DNA of 64,000 bases. Source: CBDCVD01 sp965224015. Lineage in GTDB: Bacteria; Pseudomonadota; Alphaproteobacteria; Rhizobiales; CBDCVD01. Below the pieces are notes generated by a model that did no database searches, was not told where the DNA came from, and was given only the letters and a program-made list of their open reading frames with translations. Location: assembly GCA_965224015.1 (NCBI GenBank), contig OZ245032.1, forward strand, positions 744,001 to 808,000. The letters are read 5' to 3'. The position numbers and the translations under genes are program-made. This document shows positions 1 to 8,472 of this stretch, piece by piece; position 1 is the first letter of the stretch, and every line of letters begins with the position of its first letter.

Positions 1-1101
1 ATAAAACCGGTGCGGGACAAAGGGCATGGGGGCGACACGCCCCTGGATATGGCGGCCACGCACTTGGGCCGCGACCGGTTGCTCGAGAGGGGCGTGTTCA
101 GCCTCAACATAGCCCATGGCGATTGGCTCGCCCCTTGTGGGCGAATATGTGCCGCTAGTGACGGTACCTATGGGCGCCGCTGTATCGGGGGCAACGAGTG
201 TTGCCCCCTCGCGCACGGGTGCGCGGCCCTCAAAGACAAGACCGACACGCTTGCGCTGTGTCCCGGTAGCGATCTGTTCAATAATTGTATCGGCACCGGG
301 AAAATCCTTTGCCTCGCGCCGGCGCTTGCCTATTGTCCAGGCCAGCCGCGCCTCAACGGGGGACGTGGCCGTGTCAATATCGTGACCATAAAGACAAAGA
401 CCCGCCTCAAGGCGCAACGTATCGCGCGCCCCCAGGCCTGCCGGCTTCACTTCGGGTTGCGCAAGCAGAGTCTCGGCCAGATGACGGGCATCATCGCCGG
501 CCACCGAAATCTCAAACCCATCCTCTCCCGTATATCCCGAACGGCTGATCCAGACGTCTACCCCCGCGATCTGTGCATAAGTTCCTCCCATGAACGCCAG
601 CGCCGCGCACTCTGGTGCAAGGCGCGCCAGCGCCACAAGCGCCCCCGGCCCCTGGAAGGCCAAAAGCGCATGCTCGGCCAGTTCCTCAACATGGGTGACA
701 CTTTGCAAACGGGCGATATCGGCTTGCCTGACCGCCGCGTTGACAACAACAAAAAGACCATCATCGCGGCGGGTAACGATAAGGTCATCAAGAATGCCAC
801 CGTTCTCGTTGGTAAAAAGGGTATAGCGCCCCTCCCCCGGGGCAAGGCCAACAATATCGCCGACCACCAGGCTTTCGAGTTTGCGATCGGCATCAGGACT
901 TGTTAGAAGCACCTGCCCCATGTGCGAAACATCAAACAGAGCCGCACCGCCCTGGGACCGGCAATGGGCATGTTCGGCCATCAAGCCCGCATATTGGACC
1001 GGCATTGCATAGCCAGCGAACGGCACCATGCGCGCCCCAAGGGCGCGATGCAGAGGGTCAAGAATAAGAGATCGGGGTTCAGGTCGGGATTGCGAGGCCA
1101 T
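1..1101 (-). CDS. gcvT: Aminomethyltransferase, glycine cleavage T protein (3' end cut by window)
   Basis: T protein of the cytoplasmic glycine cleavage system; it moves the aminomethyl carbon from the lipoyl H protein to tetrahydrofolate and releases ammonia. I translated the reverse strand: 367 codons are open from ATG at 1101 to the window edge. They include MVPFAGYAMPVQY near residue 25, the FDVSHMGQ segment near 57, LLAFQGPGA mid-protein, SRSGYTGEDGFEIS, the LRLEAGLCLYGHD segment and a C-terminus MPFVPHRFY. This matches the family along its whole length, so only the last few residues are missing. The long leader holds a tandem glycine riboswitch, which fits glycine-induced expression. 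The gcvH and gcvP genes would lie beyond the left edge if the usual operon is present. Confidence 0.95.
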   Translation of the reverse strand, partial: MASQSRPEPRSLILDPLHRALGARMVPFAGYAMPVQYAGLMAEHAHCRSQGGAALFDVSHMGQVLLTSPDADRKLESLVVGDIVGLAPGEGRYTLFTNENGGILDDLIVTRRDDGLFVVVNAAVRQADIARLQSVTHVEELAEHALLAFQGPGALVALARLAPECAALAFMGGTYAQIAGVDVWISRSGYTGEDGFEISVAGDDARHLAETLLAQPEVKPAGLGARDTLRLEAGLCLYGHDIDTATSPVEARLAWTIGKRRREAKDFPGADTIIEQIATGTQRKRVGLVFEGRAPVREGATLVAPDTAAPIGTVTSGTYSPTRGEPIAMGYVEAEHAPLEQPVAAQVRGRHIQGRVAPMPFVPHRFY

Positions 1102-1161
1102 GGCTCAGGTATTCCGGTTTGTGACAAAAGGACAACAGCCGTGCAGCGTGCACGCACCATG

Positions 1162-1500
1162 CCCCCTCTGTCACGGAAACCTGAGAGATTGACCGGCACC
1201 GCGCTGTCTTGCGCTTGGCAAGAAGCGCTGTGACTGCTAATGAGGCGGGTGTCGACAAAGTCTTTGATACATCCAGCTCTAAGGATGTGTGACCCGTCGC
1301 CTGCCTTGCGCATTCATTTGAACACGCAACAGCAGCCTGGCTTGCTCCTTCGGTGGACGCCCGGACATTGACATTGGCCTTGCGTCGCTTTCCAGAGATT
1401 TGCGTCAAAACGGTCCCTTGTGCCTGAGAGTTTCCGGGGCGGTTGCTCCTTCGGCGCCGGTGTCCTGAACTCAGGACCATCACCGGTCTCTCCCGATTTG
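1162..1500 (-). promoter_or_regulatory. Tandem glycine riboswitch upstream of gcvT
   Basis: Read on the minus strand, two copies of the glycine aptamer core are visible. The first (about 1498-1405) has GGGAGAGACC, then CCGAAGGAGCAA, then AACTCTCAGGCA. The second (about 1400-1162) has CTCTGGAAAGCG, ACCGAAGGAGCAA, and ATCTCTCAGG followed by ACAGAGGGG. These conserved blocks, in this order, are the signature of the two-aptamer gcvT-type riboswitch. The remaining 60 bases before the gcvT ATG contain GC-rich hairpins around GTGCGTGCAC that could be the expression platform. In this family glycine binding normally switches the glycine cleavage operon on. The second aptamer is longer than usual in its variable arm. 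Confidence 0.93.
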
Positions 1501-1567
1501 ACTCGCCTCATTATGAGCGAAATCGCCAATCAGGTCAATTCCGCCCCGTGTTTTTTTTGCCGCGTCG

Positions 1568-2527
1568 TTATAGTGCGGTTTCGTTTGCTGCCATCTTTCT
1601 GGTTACCGGCATCGCCACAAGCAGGCCGGCGCCGGTAATTAAAACCATGCCGCAAATTGTCCACACGTCGGGTTTTTCAAAAAAGAATACATACCCCCAC
1701 AACGCCGCTGATACGAGATAGGTATAGTCAAAGGTCGCGATAATCTGCGGTGGGGCAATCTGATAGGCGCGCGCGACGCCAACGAAATAAGTCGCCGAAA
1801 GCAGTCCCAAAAATCCGATCAGGCTCCATTCGCGCAAACCCATGGGTGCCCAATCGCCCAAAAGAAACGGGAATACGGCCTGGGACGGCGAATCAAGATT
1901 TACAATCACAAGGCCAAGGGTGCCCAGAATCCCGGTGACCAGAAATACCGTCTGCAAAGCCAACCCGAGGGTAAGCGAAGGCTCATTGCGGCACTTGCTT
2001 CTTGTCAGAACCATGGCCAGGGAATAGCTGACCGCGGCCAAAAACGGCAGCGCCGCAAACCACGAAAACGCGTCCGTGCCCGGGCGCAAAATAGCAACAA
2101 CACCAAGAAACCCCAGCGCAACCCCCGCCCACTGGCGTCGGCGAACCGGCTCTTTGATCAGGAGCGCAGAAAAAAGCGCCGTCATGATCGGATTGGTATA
2201 GACAACAACCGCGGCCACCGACAGGCTCAGCACCGGAAGCGATGCGTAAAATAAAAGCCAGGTCAGGCATAGTAGCGCACTGCGCACAAGCACCCAAAAC
2301 GGCGCCCGGGGCAAAAGCGCGCCACCGCTTATAACGATAAAGCCGGTCATTAGGACCATCGCAACCACCGAACGGGTTGCAAACAGCTGCCACAGGGTCA
2401 CGTCCTTGCTGATAAGCTTGACCAGAGCATCAGAGAACGCCATCACAAAAACCGATGCGATAATAAGGGTAATTCCCAGCGCTGTGCGATCAGGCTCGGC
2501 TCCATCGGTGGATGCGGTGAGTGTCAT
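1568..2527 (-). CDS. DMT-superfamily (EamA) transporter
   Basis: Inner-membrane protein of 319 residues with about ten hydrophobic segments in two similar halves, the layout of EamA/RhaT-type drug/metabolite transporters. The first helix begins near residue 18 (LGITLIIASVFVMAFSDAL). The pore-side motif after helix 3 and the repeated EamA pattern with conserved proline near residue 132 are visible. The substrate cannot be told from sequence; relatives export amino acids, purines or other metabolites. It ends with the short polar tail AANETAL. It follows glnE on the same strand after 75 bases that contain half of an R4 repeat, so co-transcription is possible but not shown. Confidence 0.85.
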   Translation of the reverse strand: MTLTASTDGAEPDRTALGITLIIASVFVMAFSDALVKLISKDVTLWQLFATRSVVAMVLMTGFIVISGGALLPRAPFWVLVRSALLCLTWLLFYASLPVLSLSVAAVVVYTNPIMTALFSALLIKEPVRRRQWAGVALGFLGVVAILRPGTDAFSWFAALPFLAAVSYSLAMVLTRSKCRNEPSLTLGLALQTVFLVTGILGTLGLVIVNLDSPSQAVFPFLLGDWAPMGLREWSLIGFLGLLSATYFVGVARAYQIAPPQIIATFDYTYLVSAALWGYVFFFEKPDVWTICGMVLITGAGLLVAMPVTRKMAANETAL

Positions 2528-2548
2528 GCAGGTGCTCCTATCTGGGCC

Positions 2549-2583
2549 TCTCCATTAACGGGCATCTACCTCCCCTCCCCGCG
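2549..2583. repeat. R4 repeat, half copy
   Basis: CATTAACGGGCATCTACCTC here is one arm of the R4 inverted repeat whose complete forms are at 12951-13061, 43572-43697 and 57281-57393. Only one arm is present, between glnE and the DMT transporter gene. Confidence 0.6.
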
Positions 2584-2602
2584 CCCCAGACGTTGCCATC
2601 TG

Positions 2603-5600
2603 TCAGGCGCTGATAAAGGTCGCGAAAAGATCGCGCACGCGCGCCTGGTGATCGCGCAACTGAATGTCAAGGTGATCAAATGTGGCAACGCCGACAGTAC
2701 GGCACAGGCGACCTTTCAGGTCTGCCGACATCATTTCCGGGTCTGCCGCCTGGCTGCTTGCAAGGCAAAGTCTTAGCACCTGGGCAAGGGCCTCGTAAAG
2801 GGTGCACGCGGCCATGAGGTCTTCCCCGGTGTTGGCCGGAACCAGGGCGTGATCACGCGCCGCCTGCAGCACGTCGCGGGTGTTGCGTTGGAGTATTTCC
2901 GGCACCTTCCAGGCAAAACGCAATTGCAAGTACTGGGCGATGAACTCAACGTCGATAATTCCACCCGCGACCGTTTTAAGGTCAAAAGGGCCTGTTTCCG
3001 GTTTTTCCTGCGCGATGCGCGCGCGCATCCGGGCAATATCGTTGCGCAACATCTCGTCGTCACGTTTGCGGCAAAGGATATCACGGATGCTCGCATTGAT
3101 CTTTTGCGTAAATGCCAGGTCACCGCTGATAACCTGGGCACGCGTCAAGGCCATGTGCTCCCAGGTCCAGGCGTCGCTTTGTTGATAGGCCTGAAACGCG
3201 GAAAACCGCGTTGCCAACGGACCAGAGCGCCCCGATGGGCGCAGGCGGAAATCAACCTCGTAGAGCCCCCCTTCCGCTGTTGGCGCCGACAGGGCTGCAA
3301 CCAGTCTTTGGGTCATGCGGGCGTAATACTGGGTGCCGGTAATGGCCCGATGGCCATCCGAATAGGCGGTATCAGCATCGTGTTCATAGAGCAGGATCAT
3401 ATCCAAGTCCGATGTGGCGGTCATCTCCTGGCTTCCCAGTTTTCCCATGGCGAGGACCGCGGACGTGCCCTTTGACATGGCCCCATGCGCGGCATTCATC
3501 GCCTCGCCGACAGCCTGGTGCAGACCATTGACAAGGATTCGGGCAAGCCCCGTGTAGCTTTGTGCCGCCTGACGAGGGGTGATAGTCTCCGACAACAGGC
3601 GCACGCCAATCAGAAACATCTGTTCCTGACCAAAAATACGCGCCCGGTCAAGCTGATCCTCAAAGCCGCGCGCCTCGGACATAAGCAGGTCAAAGCGCGA
3701 GGCCACGACATCCCCCGGGGCACCGGTGACAAAAAACGCCGGATCCAGCATGGCGTCCAGCACGTGGGGACGCGCCGCCATCAACGCGCGCAAACCCGGC
3801 GCCGCGCCAATCACATCAGCAACCAGCCCGAGTAACTGAGGATTGTTGCGCAACAGAGAAAAAAACTGAACCCCCGCGGGCAGGCCTTTGAGAAATTGGT
3901 CGAACGCGAACAAGGCGGTATCGGGGTTTGTCGTGCGCGCAATCGCTGGCAACAGGACCGGAAGAAGGGCTGAGACATCGTCACGGGCGCGTTCGCTTCG
4001 GGTTGCCGCGTAGCGCCCTGCTACCCAGGCATTGATCAGTTGCGCGACCGTTTTCGGTTGATTAAAGCCGAGCTGTTGCAGCGCCATCATTGTCTGGGCC
4101 GGGGTCTGCTCACCGACAAACACAAACGCATCCGGCTCACCCCGGGCCTCCGGCGTGTCGTCAAACAACGCATCGTAATGGTCCGCGACGCGCAAAAGCA
4201 GGGATTGCGTTTGCCGCACAAACCCCTGAAGATCAGCAAACCCCATAAGGGCGGCACAATCCATTAACGCCTCTTCACCGGTGGCCAAAGTATGGGTCTG
4301 CTCGTCATGAACAATCTGCAAGCGATGTTCAAGGCGGCGCAAATAGTTATAAGCCTGCACCAACGTATCCCGTGCAGACGGGTCTACCCATTTCCCCGCA
4401 ACCAAGGCATCAAGCGCTGCCAGCGTGCCCCGCACGCGCAAAGCCGGATTACGTCCACCCATGATCAGTTGCTGTGTCTGCACATAGAACTCTATTTCCC
4501 GAATGCCGCCGCGACCCAACTTGATATTGTGCCCGGCGATAGCGCCGCAATCGCTCCCCTCCCCTTGCGCTTGCCCCAGGGTGCCCAGACCCTTGTGGAC
4601 ATGAATGCGCCGCTTCATCGCTTGCACGTCGGCAAGAGCGGCGTAGTCAAAATATTTGCGCCACACAAAAGGCGCCAATTCGTGCAAAAATGCCTCCCCC
4701 GCGGCCAGATCACCGGCGATGGGACGCGCCTTGATCAGTGCCGCCCGCTCCCAGTTCTGCCCCATGCTTTCATAATATTGTAGTGCCGCCGGTACCGAAA
4801 TCGCTACCGCCGTCGATGCCGGATCCGGGCGCAATCGCAGGTCAACCCGATAGACATAGCCATCCGCGGTGCGCTCCTGCAGCCATTTCACCAGCCGTTT
4901 GGTCAAGCGCACATAGATGTCGATTACCTCTTCCCCCGCGTCAACAGGCGCGCGTTCCGGATCAAAAAAAACAATGAGATCGATATCACTGGAGTAATTT
5001 AACTCCCGCGCCCCATGCTTGCCCATCGCCAGCACGATCAGGCCGCTTCGTGCCTCAATGTCTTGCGCATCACCACTTAACTTGCCCGCGTGTACCAATT
5101 GGCGCAACAGGGTGCGCACACCGGCCGCCACCGCCGCGTCCGCGACCTGGCTCAGGAACATCGTCAGTGCCGATACATCCCAACCGCCGATAAGGTCCGC
5201 AAGACCCAAAGTCAGAGCCATATCGGCGCGAAACCGGCGCAGGTGTCCCATGGCCTCGCGGTCCGACTGACATGGGGCCAGCGCCTCATCAAGAGCGCTT
5301 ATTTGGGCCTTGACCCGACTATCCACGTCATCCGCCATAATGTCGGCAAGGCGCGAGGGATCAGAAAGCGCCAACCCGCGCAGAAACGGAGACAGACAAA
5401 AGGCATATTGCAGGGCCGGGACAAGATGGGCGTGCGCCTTCAAAATCTCTTTGAGTCCAGAACCCTGTACGGTTTCCTCAGTCTCAATGAGCGGGCCGAT
5501 GACGTCGTCCTGATTGCGCAGGTTTACAAGATCAACAGGCGCGCGCGCGTAGGCCGCAAGGGGGCCTGTGGGCGTGCGCGGTTTATGAACACCGGTGCGG

Positions 5601-5686
5601 GCTTCGCCTTTGCCTTTGGTTTCGGCTTTTCGCGTGCCGGACTTGTGTCCAGATGGCCCTATGTTCTCATCCCCGGATCGTTCCAA
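2603..5686 (-). CDS. glnE: Bifunctional glutamine synthetase adenylyltransferase/adenylyl-removing enzyme
   Basis: Controls glutamine synthetase by adding or removing AMP on a tyrosine in response to PII and glutamine. At 1027 residues it has the two nucleotidyltransferase domains expected. The deadenylylase domain carries MGKHGARELNYSSDID at residues 221-236; the adenylylase domain carries MGKLGSQEMTATSDLD at 747-762. Each has the G-x-G-K and S-D-x-D metal-binding pattern. LRLRPDPAST and FRLRPSGRSG follow the two domains, as usual. The first 45 residues are a Lys/Arg/Gly-rich extension not seen in most homologues, so the true start may be further in. It lies 25 bases downstream of the sensor kinase stop and is probably co-transcribed with that two-component pair. 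Confidence 0.95.
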   Translation of the reverse strand: MERSGDENIGPSGHKSGTRKAETKGKGEARTGVHKPRTPTGPLAAYARAPVDLVNLRNQDDVIGPLIETEETVQGSGLKEILKAHAHLVPALQYAFCLSPFLRGLALSDPSRLADIMADDVDSRVKAQISALDEALAPCQSDREAMGHLRRFRADMALTLGLADLIGGWDVSALTMFLSQVADAAVAAGVRTLLRQLVHAGKLSGDAQDIEARSGLIVLAMGKHGARELNYSSDIDLIVFFDPERAPVDAGEEVIDIYVRLTKRLVKWLQERTADGYVYRVDLRLRPDPASTAVAISVPAALQYYESMGQNWERAALIKARPIAGDLAAGEAFLHELAPFVWRKYFDYAALADVQAMKRRIHVHKGLGTLGQAQGEGSDCGAIAGHNIKLGRGGIREIEFYVQTQQLIMGGRNPALRVRGTLAALDALVAGKWVDPSARDTLVQAYNYLRRLEHRLQIVHDEQTHTLATGEEALMDCAALMGFADLQGFVRQTQSLLLRVADHYDALFDDTPEARGEPDAFVFVGEQTPAQTMMALQQLGFNQPKTVAQLINAWVAGRYAATRSERARDDVSALLPVLLPAIARTTNPDTALFAFDQFLKGLPAGVQFFSLLRNNPQLLGLVADVIGAAPGLRALMAARPHVLDAMLDPAFFVTGAPGDVVASRFDLLMSEARGFEDQLDRARIFGQEQMFLIGVRLLSETITPRQAAQSYTGLARILVNGLHQAVGEAMNAAHGAMSKGTSAVLAMGKLGSQEMTATSDLDMILLYEHDADTAYSDGHRAITGTQYYARMTQRLVAALSAPTAEGGLYEVDFRLRPSGRSGPLATRFSAFQAYQQSDAWTWEHMALTRAQVISGDLAFTQKINASIRDILCRKRDDEMLRNDIARMRARIAQEKPETGPFDLKTVAGGIIDVEFIAQYLQLRFAWKVPEILQRNTRDVLQAARDHALVPANTGEDLMAACTLYEALAQVLRLCLASSQAADPEMMSADLKGRLCRTVGVATFDHLDIQLRDHQARVRDLFATFISA

Positions 5687-5711
5687 GCCCTATCCCCTTT
5701 TTTCTCTTCTA

Positions 5712-7097
5712 TCACCCAGGCTTAAGTTTTGGCTCAAGGGGAAGTGTCAGCACCGCCCGCAGCCCTGGATGATTATCCTCCAACCGCAATGTACCGTCAT
5801 GATAACGCGCCACCGCCGCGGCCAGGCTAAGCCCCAGACCGGCCCCGGGGCGCGATCGGCTCTGTTCCAATCGCACGAAGCGCTCCAGGACCCGCGCCTT
5901 GTCTTGATCATCGATACCATCTCCGTCATCGGCAACCCTAAGCGCCACATGATCATCAATCCGTTCAGCGCTCAATACCACCCGTCGCCGCTCACGCTTA
6001 TCATTGGCATATTTTATGCTGTTATCAACGAGATTGACCAGCGCCTGGGCCACCAGTTCGCGGTTTGCCACGAAGCCGATCGCCTCACCTGGCGCCACCT
6101 CCAGGTCCATATTGCAGTCCTCCGCAAGGGGCGAATAAAGGTCGCAGACCTCTTGTAACAAGGTTTTGGTGTGGAGCCGTGTATAGTCCCGCTCAGGAGC
6201 CCCCGCCTCGATGCGGGCAATGCTCAGCAAGGCATTGAAGGTCGCCAGTAGTTTGTCCGATTCGCCAACGATCGTCTCAATGACCTGGGTGTATTCTTCA
6301 TCTGACGCCGGCTTCGCCAAGGCCGCCTGGGCTCTGTTACGCATCAGGGTCAGAGGAGACTTCAAATCATGGGCAATGTTGTGCGAGACGTCACGCATGC
6401 CGCCGAGAAGCTGTTCATTGCGCGCCAGCATGAGATTAAGGTTTTCCGACAGGCGGTCGAACTCATCGCCTGATCCGTCCAAGGGCATTCGCTCCGCCAG
6501 ATTGCCTCCCATTATGCGTCGGCAAGAGCGGGTAATCGCGTCGAGGCGACGCAGAATCAGTCGATTAACAAATACCCCGCCTGCTAGCGCCAGAACGGAA
6601 AACAGCGCCAGCGCAATCAGCAATGTCCAAAACAGCAGGGAAAAAAACCGCCGCTGCTCGCCATTGTCCCGCCCCACCAAAAGACGCAGGTTGCCTTCAA
6701 GACCATATATTTGCGCCAGAGCCTGGCCAAACGCCGGATTGTCCGAATCAATAATGCGATAGTCGATTTCCTGAAATCCCGGGCGTGATAGAACGCCGGC
6801 GGGCACATCAGCAATATTACCGGCGATGCGGCGGCCCTCGGCATCCATAAGCAAGTAAACGCCGGCCCCCGGTTGTCGGCTACGGGCCTCCAGGAGTTGC
6901 AAAAGCCCCCGCAACCCCCCGTCGTGATAGCGTATGGCCAGACCGCTCACCTGCGCGTTCAGGGTATCCTCAACCTGACGGCGCATCAGCGCATCCGTGC
7001 TCGCCGCGATATAGGCGAACGCGAGCCCGGCACAGGAAATGAACAGGACAAAGAATATTGCCGTCAGTTTAAATGCGGTGGTGCGAATGAGGCGCAT
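5712..7097 (-). CDS. Sensor histidine kinase, OmpR-partner class
   Basis: Membrane-bound sensor kinase of 461 residues. Membrane segments are at about 12-31 and 152-177, enclosing a roughly 120-residue periplasmic sensor region. A HAMP linker follows (about 178-225). The phospho-acceptor is His243 in NIAHDLKSPLT. The ATPase domain shows the N box (LVNLVDNSIKYA), G1 (DDGDGI) and G2 (GAGLGLSLA). The signal is unknown. The response regulator upstream (7245-7937) is on the same strand, but the R1 repeat at 7110-7247 now separates the two genes. The start ATG at 7097 gives a normal Arg-Leu-Ile-Arg N-terminus before the first helix. Confidence 0.92.
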   Translation of the reverse strand: MRLIRTTAFKLTAIFFVLFISCAGLAFAYIAASTDALMRRQVEDTLNAQVSGLAIRYHDGGLRGLLQLLEARSRQPGAGVYLLMDAEGRRIAGNIADVPAGVLSRPGFQEIDYRIIDSDNPAFGQALAQIYGLEGNLRLLVGRDNGEQRRFFSLLFWTLLIALALFSVLALAGGVFVNRLILRRLDAITRSCRRIMGGNLAERMPLDGSGDEFDRLSENLNLMLARNEQLLGGMRDVSHNIAHDLKSPLTLMRNRAQAALAKPASDEEYTQVIETIVGESDKLLATFNALLSIARIEAGAPERDYTRLHTKTLLQEVCDLYSPLAEDCNMDLEVAPGEAIGFVANRELVAQALVNLVDNSIKYANDKRERRRVVLSAERIDDHVALRVADDGDGIDDQDKARVLERFVRLEQSRSRPGAGLGLSLAAAVARYHDGTLRLEDNHPGLRAVLTLPLEPKLKPG

Positions 7098-7109
7098 GGA
7101 TACGACACT

Positions 7110-7247
7110 TATAGCAAAATGCTTTTAGTTGGATTCATGAGCGTTCAGCATTGTTTTTGCATTTTGCTATAGATTCCAGGACGATCAGCTTTATACGTTT
7201 AGTTGTCCCCATAGCAAAATGGGTACAACTAAACGTATGCTGATCTA
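7110..7247 (+). repeat. R1 double stem-loop repeat, full copy
   Basis: First arm pair: TATAGCAAAATGC at 7110 against GCATTTTGCTATA ending near 7172. Second arm pair: GATCAGCTTTATACG near 7188 against CGTATGCTGATC ending at 7245. The right edge is CTAG, and the TAG read on the minus strand is the stop codon of the response regulator. It lies between regulator and kinase of one operon. Confidence 0.9.
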
Positions 7248-7937
7248 GCTGCCTGCGGCGCGATTGCCCGCGTGCATCATATAACCGGCTCCGCGAACGG
7301 TGTGCAAGAGGGGTTGCGGGAAGCCCTTGTCGATTTTGGCGCGCAGGCGCGAAATATGCACATCGATAACGTTGGTTTGCGGGTCAAAGTGATAATCCCA
7401 AACGTTCTCTAATAACATCGTCCGCGTGACCACCTGGCCCGCATGCTTAAGCATATATTCAAGCAGGCGAAATTCGCGCGGTTGCAGGGCAATGGATACC
7501 CCTGAACGGGTGACCTGGCGGGAAAGACGATCAAGGGTAAGGTCCGCCAATACCAACTGGGCCTGGCCGTCATCGCTGCCAGAGCGCCGCCCCAGGGCTT
7601 CAACCCGTGCAAGCAGTTCCGTAAAAGCATAGGGTTTGGAGAGATAGTCATCGCCCCCCGCGCGCAAGCCCGCCACCTTGTCATCCACCTCGCCAAGAGC
7701 GCTAAGAACCAGAACCGGTGTCCTGTCTCCTGCCGCACGCAAGGCCTCGATGATCTTCAGTCCCTGACGCTTGGGCAGCATGCGGTCCACGATCAACACA
7801 TCGTAGGCCCCCGTCTCAGCGAGCGCCTGCCCGTCTTCACCGTCATCGGCGTGATCAACCGTGTGGCCCGCCTCATCAAGCGCCTTGATGAGGTATTTCG
7901 CCGCTCTCGTATCGTCTTCAATAAGCAGGAGCTTCAT
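7245..7937 (-). CDS. Response regulator, OmpR/PhoB family
   Basis: Two-domain DNA-binding regulator of 230 residues. The receiver domain begins MKLLLIEDDT; Asp51 in LIVDRMLPK is the phosphorylation site, and DDYLSKPYAF carries the conserved Lys near residue 101. The winged-helix output domain follows (LQPREFRLLEYM, VTRTMLLENVWDYHFDPQTN, VIDVHISRLRAKID, TVRGAGYMM). I chose ATG at 7937 because the receiver fold starts there; the longer frame adds ten residues without a match to the family. The sequence is nearest to the CusR/CopR/QseB-like group. Its stop codon TAG is formed by the edge of an R1 repeat, and an R2 repeat ends just 22 bases upstream of its start. Confidence 0.93.
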   Translation of the reverse strand: MKLLLIEDDTRAAKYLIKALDEAGHTVDHADDGEDGQALAETGAYDVLIVDRMLPKRQGLKIIEALRAAGDRTPVLVLSALGEVDDKVAGLRAGGDDYLSKPYAFTELLARVEALGRRSGSDDGQAQLVLADLTLDRLSRQVTRSGVSIALQPREFRLLEYMLKHAGQVVTRTMLLENVWDYHFDPQTNVIDVHISRLRAKIDKGFPQPLLHTVRGAGYMMHAGNRAAGS

Positions 7938-7958
7938 TGCCGGCTCTACAATCCCCTT

Positions 7959-8065
7959 TAATACCAAGGGTCCTTAACAATGACTCATGGCTTAGCGTCA
8001 AGCAAGTATGTTATCAAGGCAGTACACCAGTCGGCGTGTCTATAAAGCCAATACCGCTGGTATAA
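7959..8065 (+). repeat. R2 repeat, full copy
   Basis: Begins TAATACCAAGGGTCC and ends ATACCGCTGGTATAA. The terminal ATACC motifs are inverted relative to one another. It lies directly upstream of the response regulator start codon, so the regulator promoter is either inside it or displaced by it. Confidence 0.9.
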
Positions 8066-8129
8066 GGAGTTGTTTGTCCGTGTATCGGTCATGGATGTGT
8101 GTTGGCGGACGCTTTGCTGAACCTGCCTT

Positions 8130-8200
8130 GGAGCGTGTCATGTCTTAATAGAAGCAATATAGAAGCCATTCTGTTTCTATTCAGACATGACACCCGCTAG
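8130..8200. repeat. R3 palindromic repeat, diverged full copy
   Basis: Left arm GAGCGTGTCATGTCTTAATA from 8131; right arm ends GACATGACACCCGCTAG at 8200. The arms are inverted copies with a few mismatches, around a loop containing GAAGCCATTCTG. Same family as 17644-17708. Confidence 0.85.
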
Positions 8201-8248
8201 CTGTGTAACCCCAAGAGGTTGTACCTGGTAAATCCATCGGGTGCAGGT

Positions 8249-8382
8249 GGCCATTCGTCTGATCATGAGAGGTGTTCGATTTCTCCCGCGTTGTCAAGGG
8301 CGCTTCGCGCCGCTTTCAGCGGTTTTTAAACCCTTGACAACGCGGGAGAAATCGAAAAAAAGCAATGATCAGATGAATGGCC
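8249..8382. repeat. Large nested palindrome downstream of glmS
   Basis: Two nested inverted repeats. The inner arms, 8276-8300 and 8331-8355, are 25 bases each and perfectly complementary, enclosing a 30-base loop that itself holds CCGCTTTCAGCGG. The outer arms, 8249-8266 and 8365-8382, are 18 bases with one mismatch. No other copy is in the window and no open frame fits. It could fold as a very long RNA hairpin, end glmS transcription, or be a solitary mobile palindrome. The rest of the 535-base gap 7938-8472 is occupied by the R2 and R3 copies. Confidence 0.85.
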
Positions 8383-8472
8383 CGATATGGCCTTCCTGGC
8401 GGCAATGACCGCAATAGCCCTGACTTCAGACCTGCCACCTTGAGAACAACTTATTGAAATATTACATCTAGC

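Noticed and set aside
10..906. A 298-codon open frame on the plus strand over gcvT
   Set aside because: The minus strand encodes a complete-looking GcvT; the plus frame has no family features and is a GC-driven shadow.
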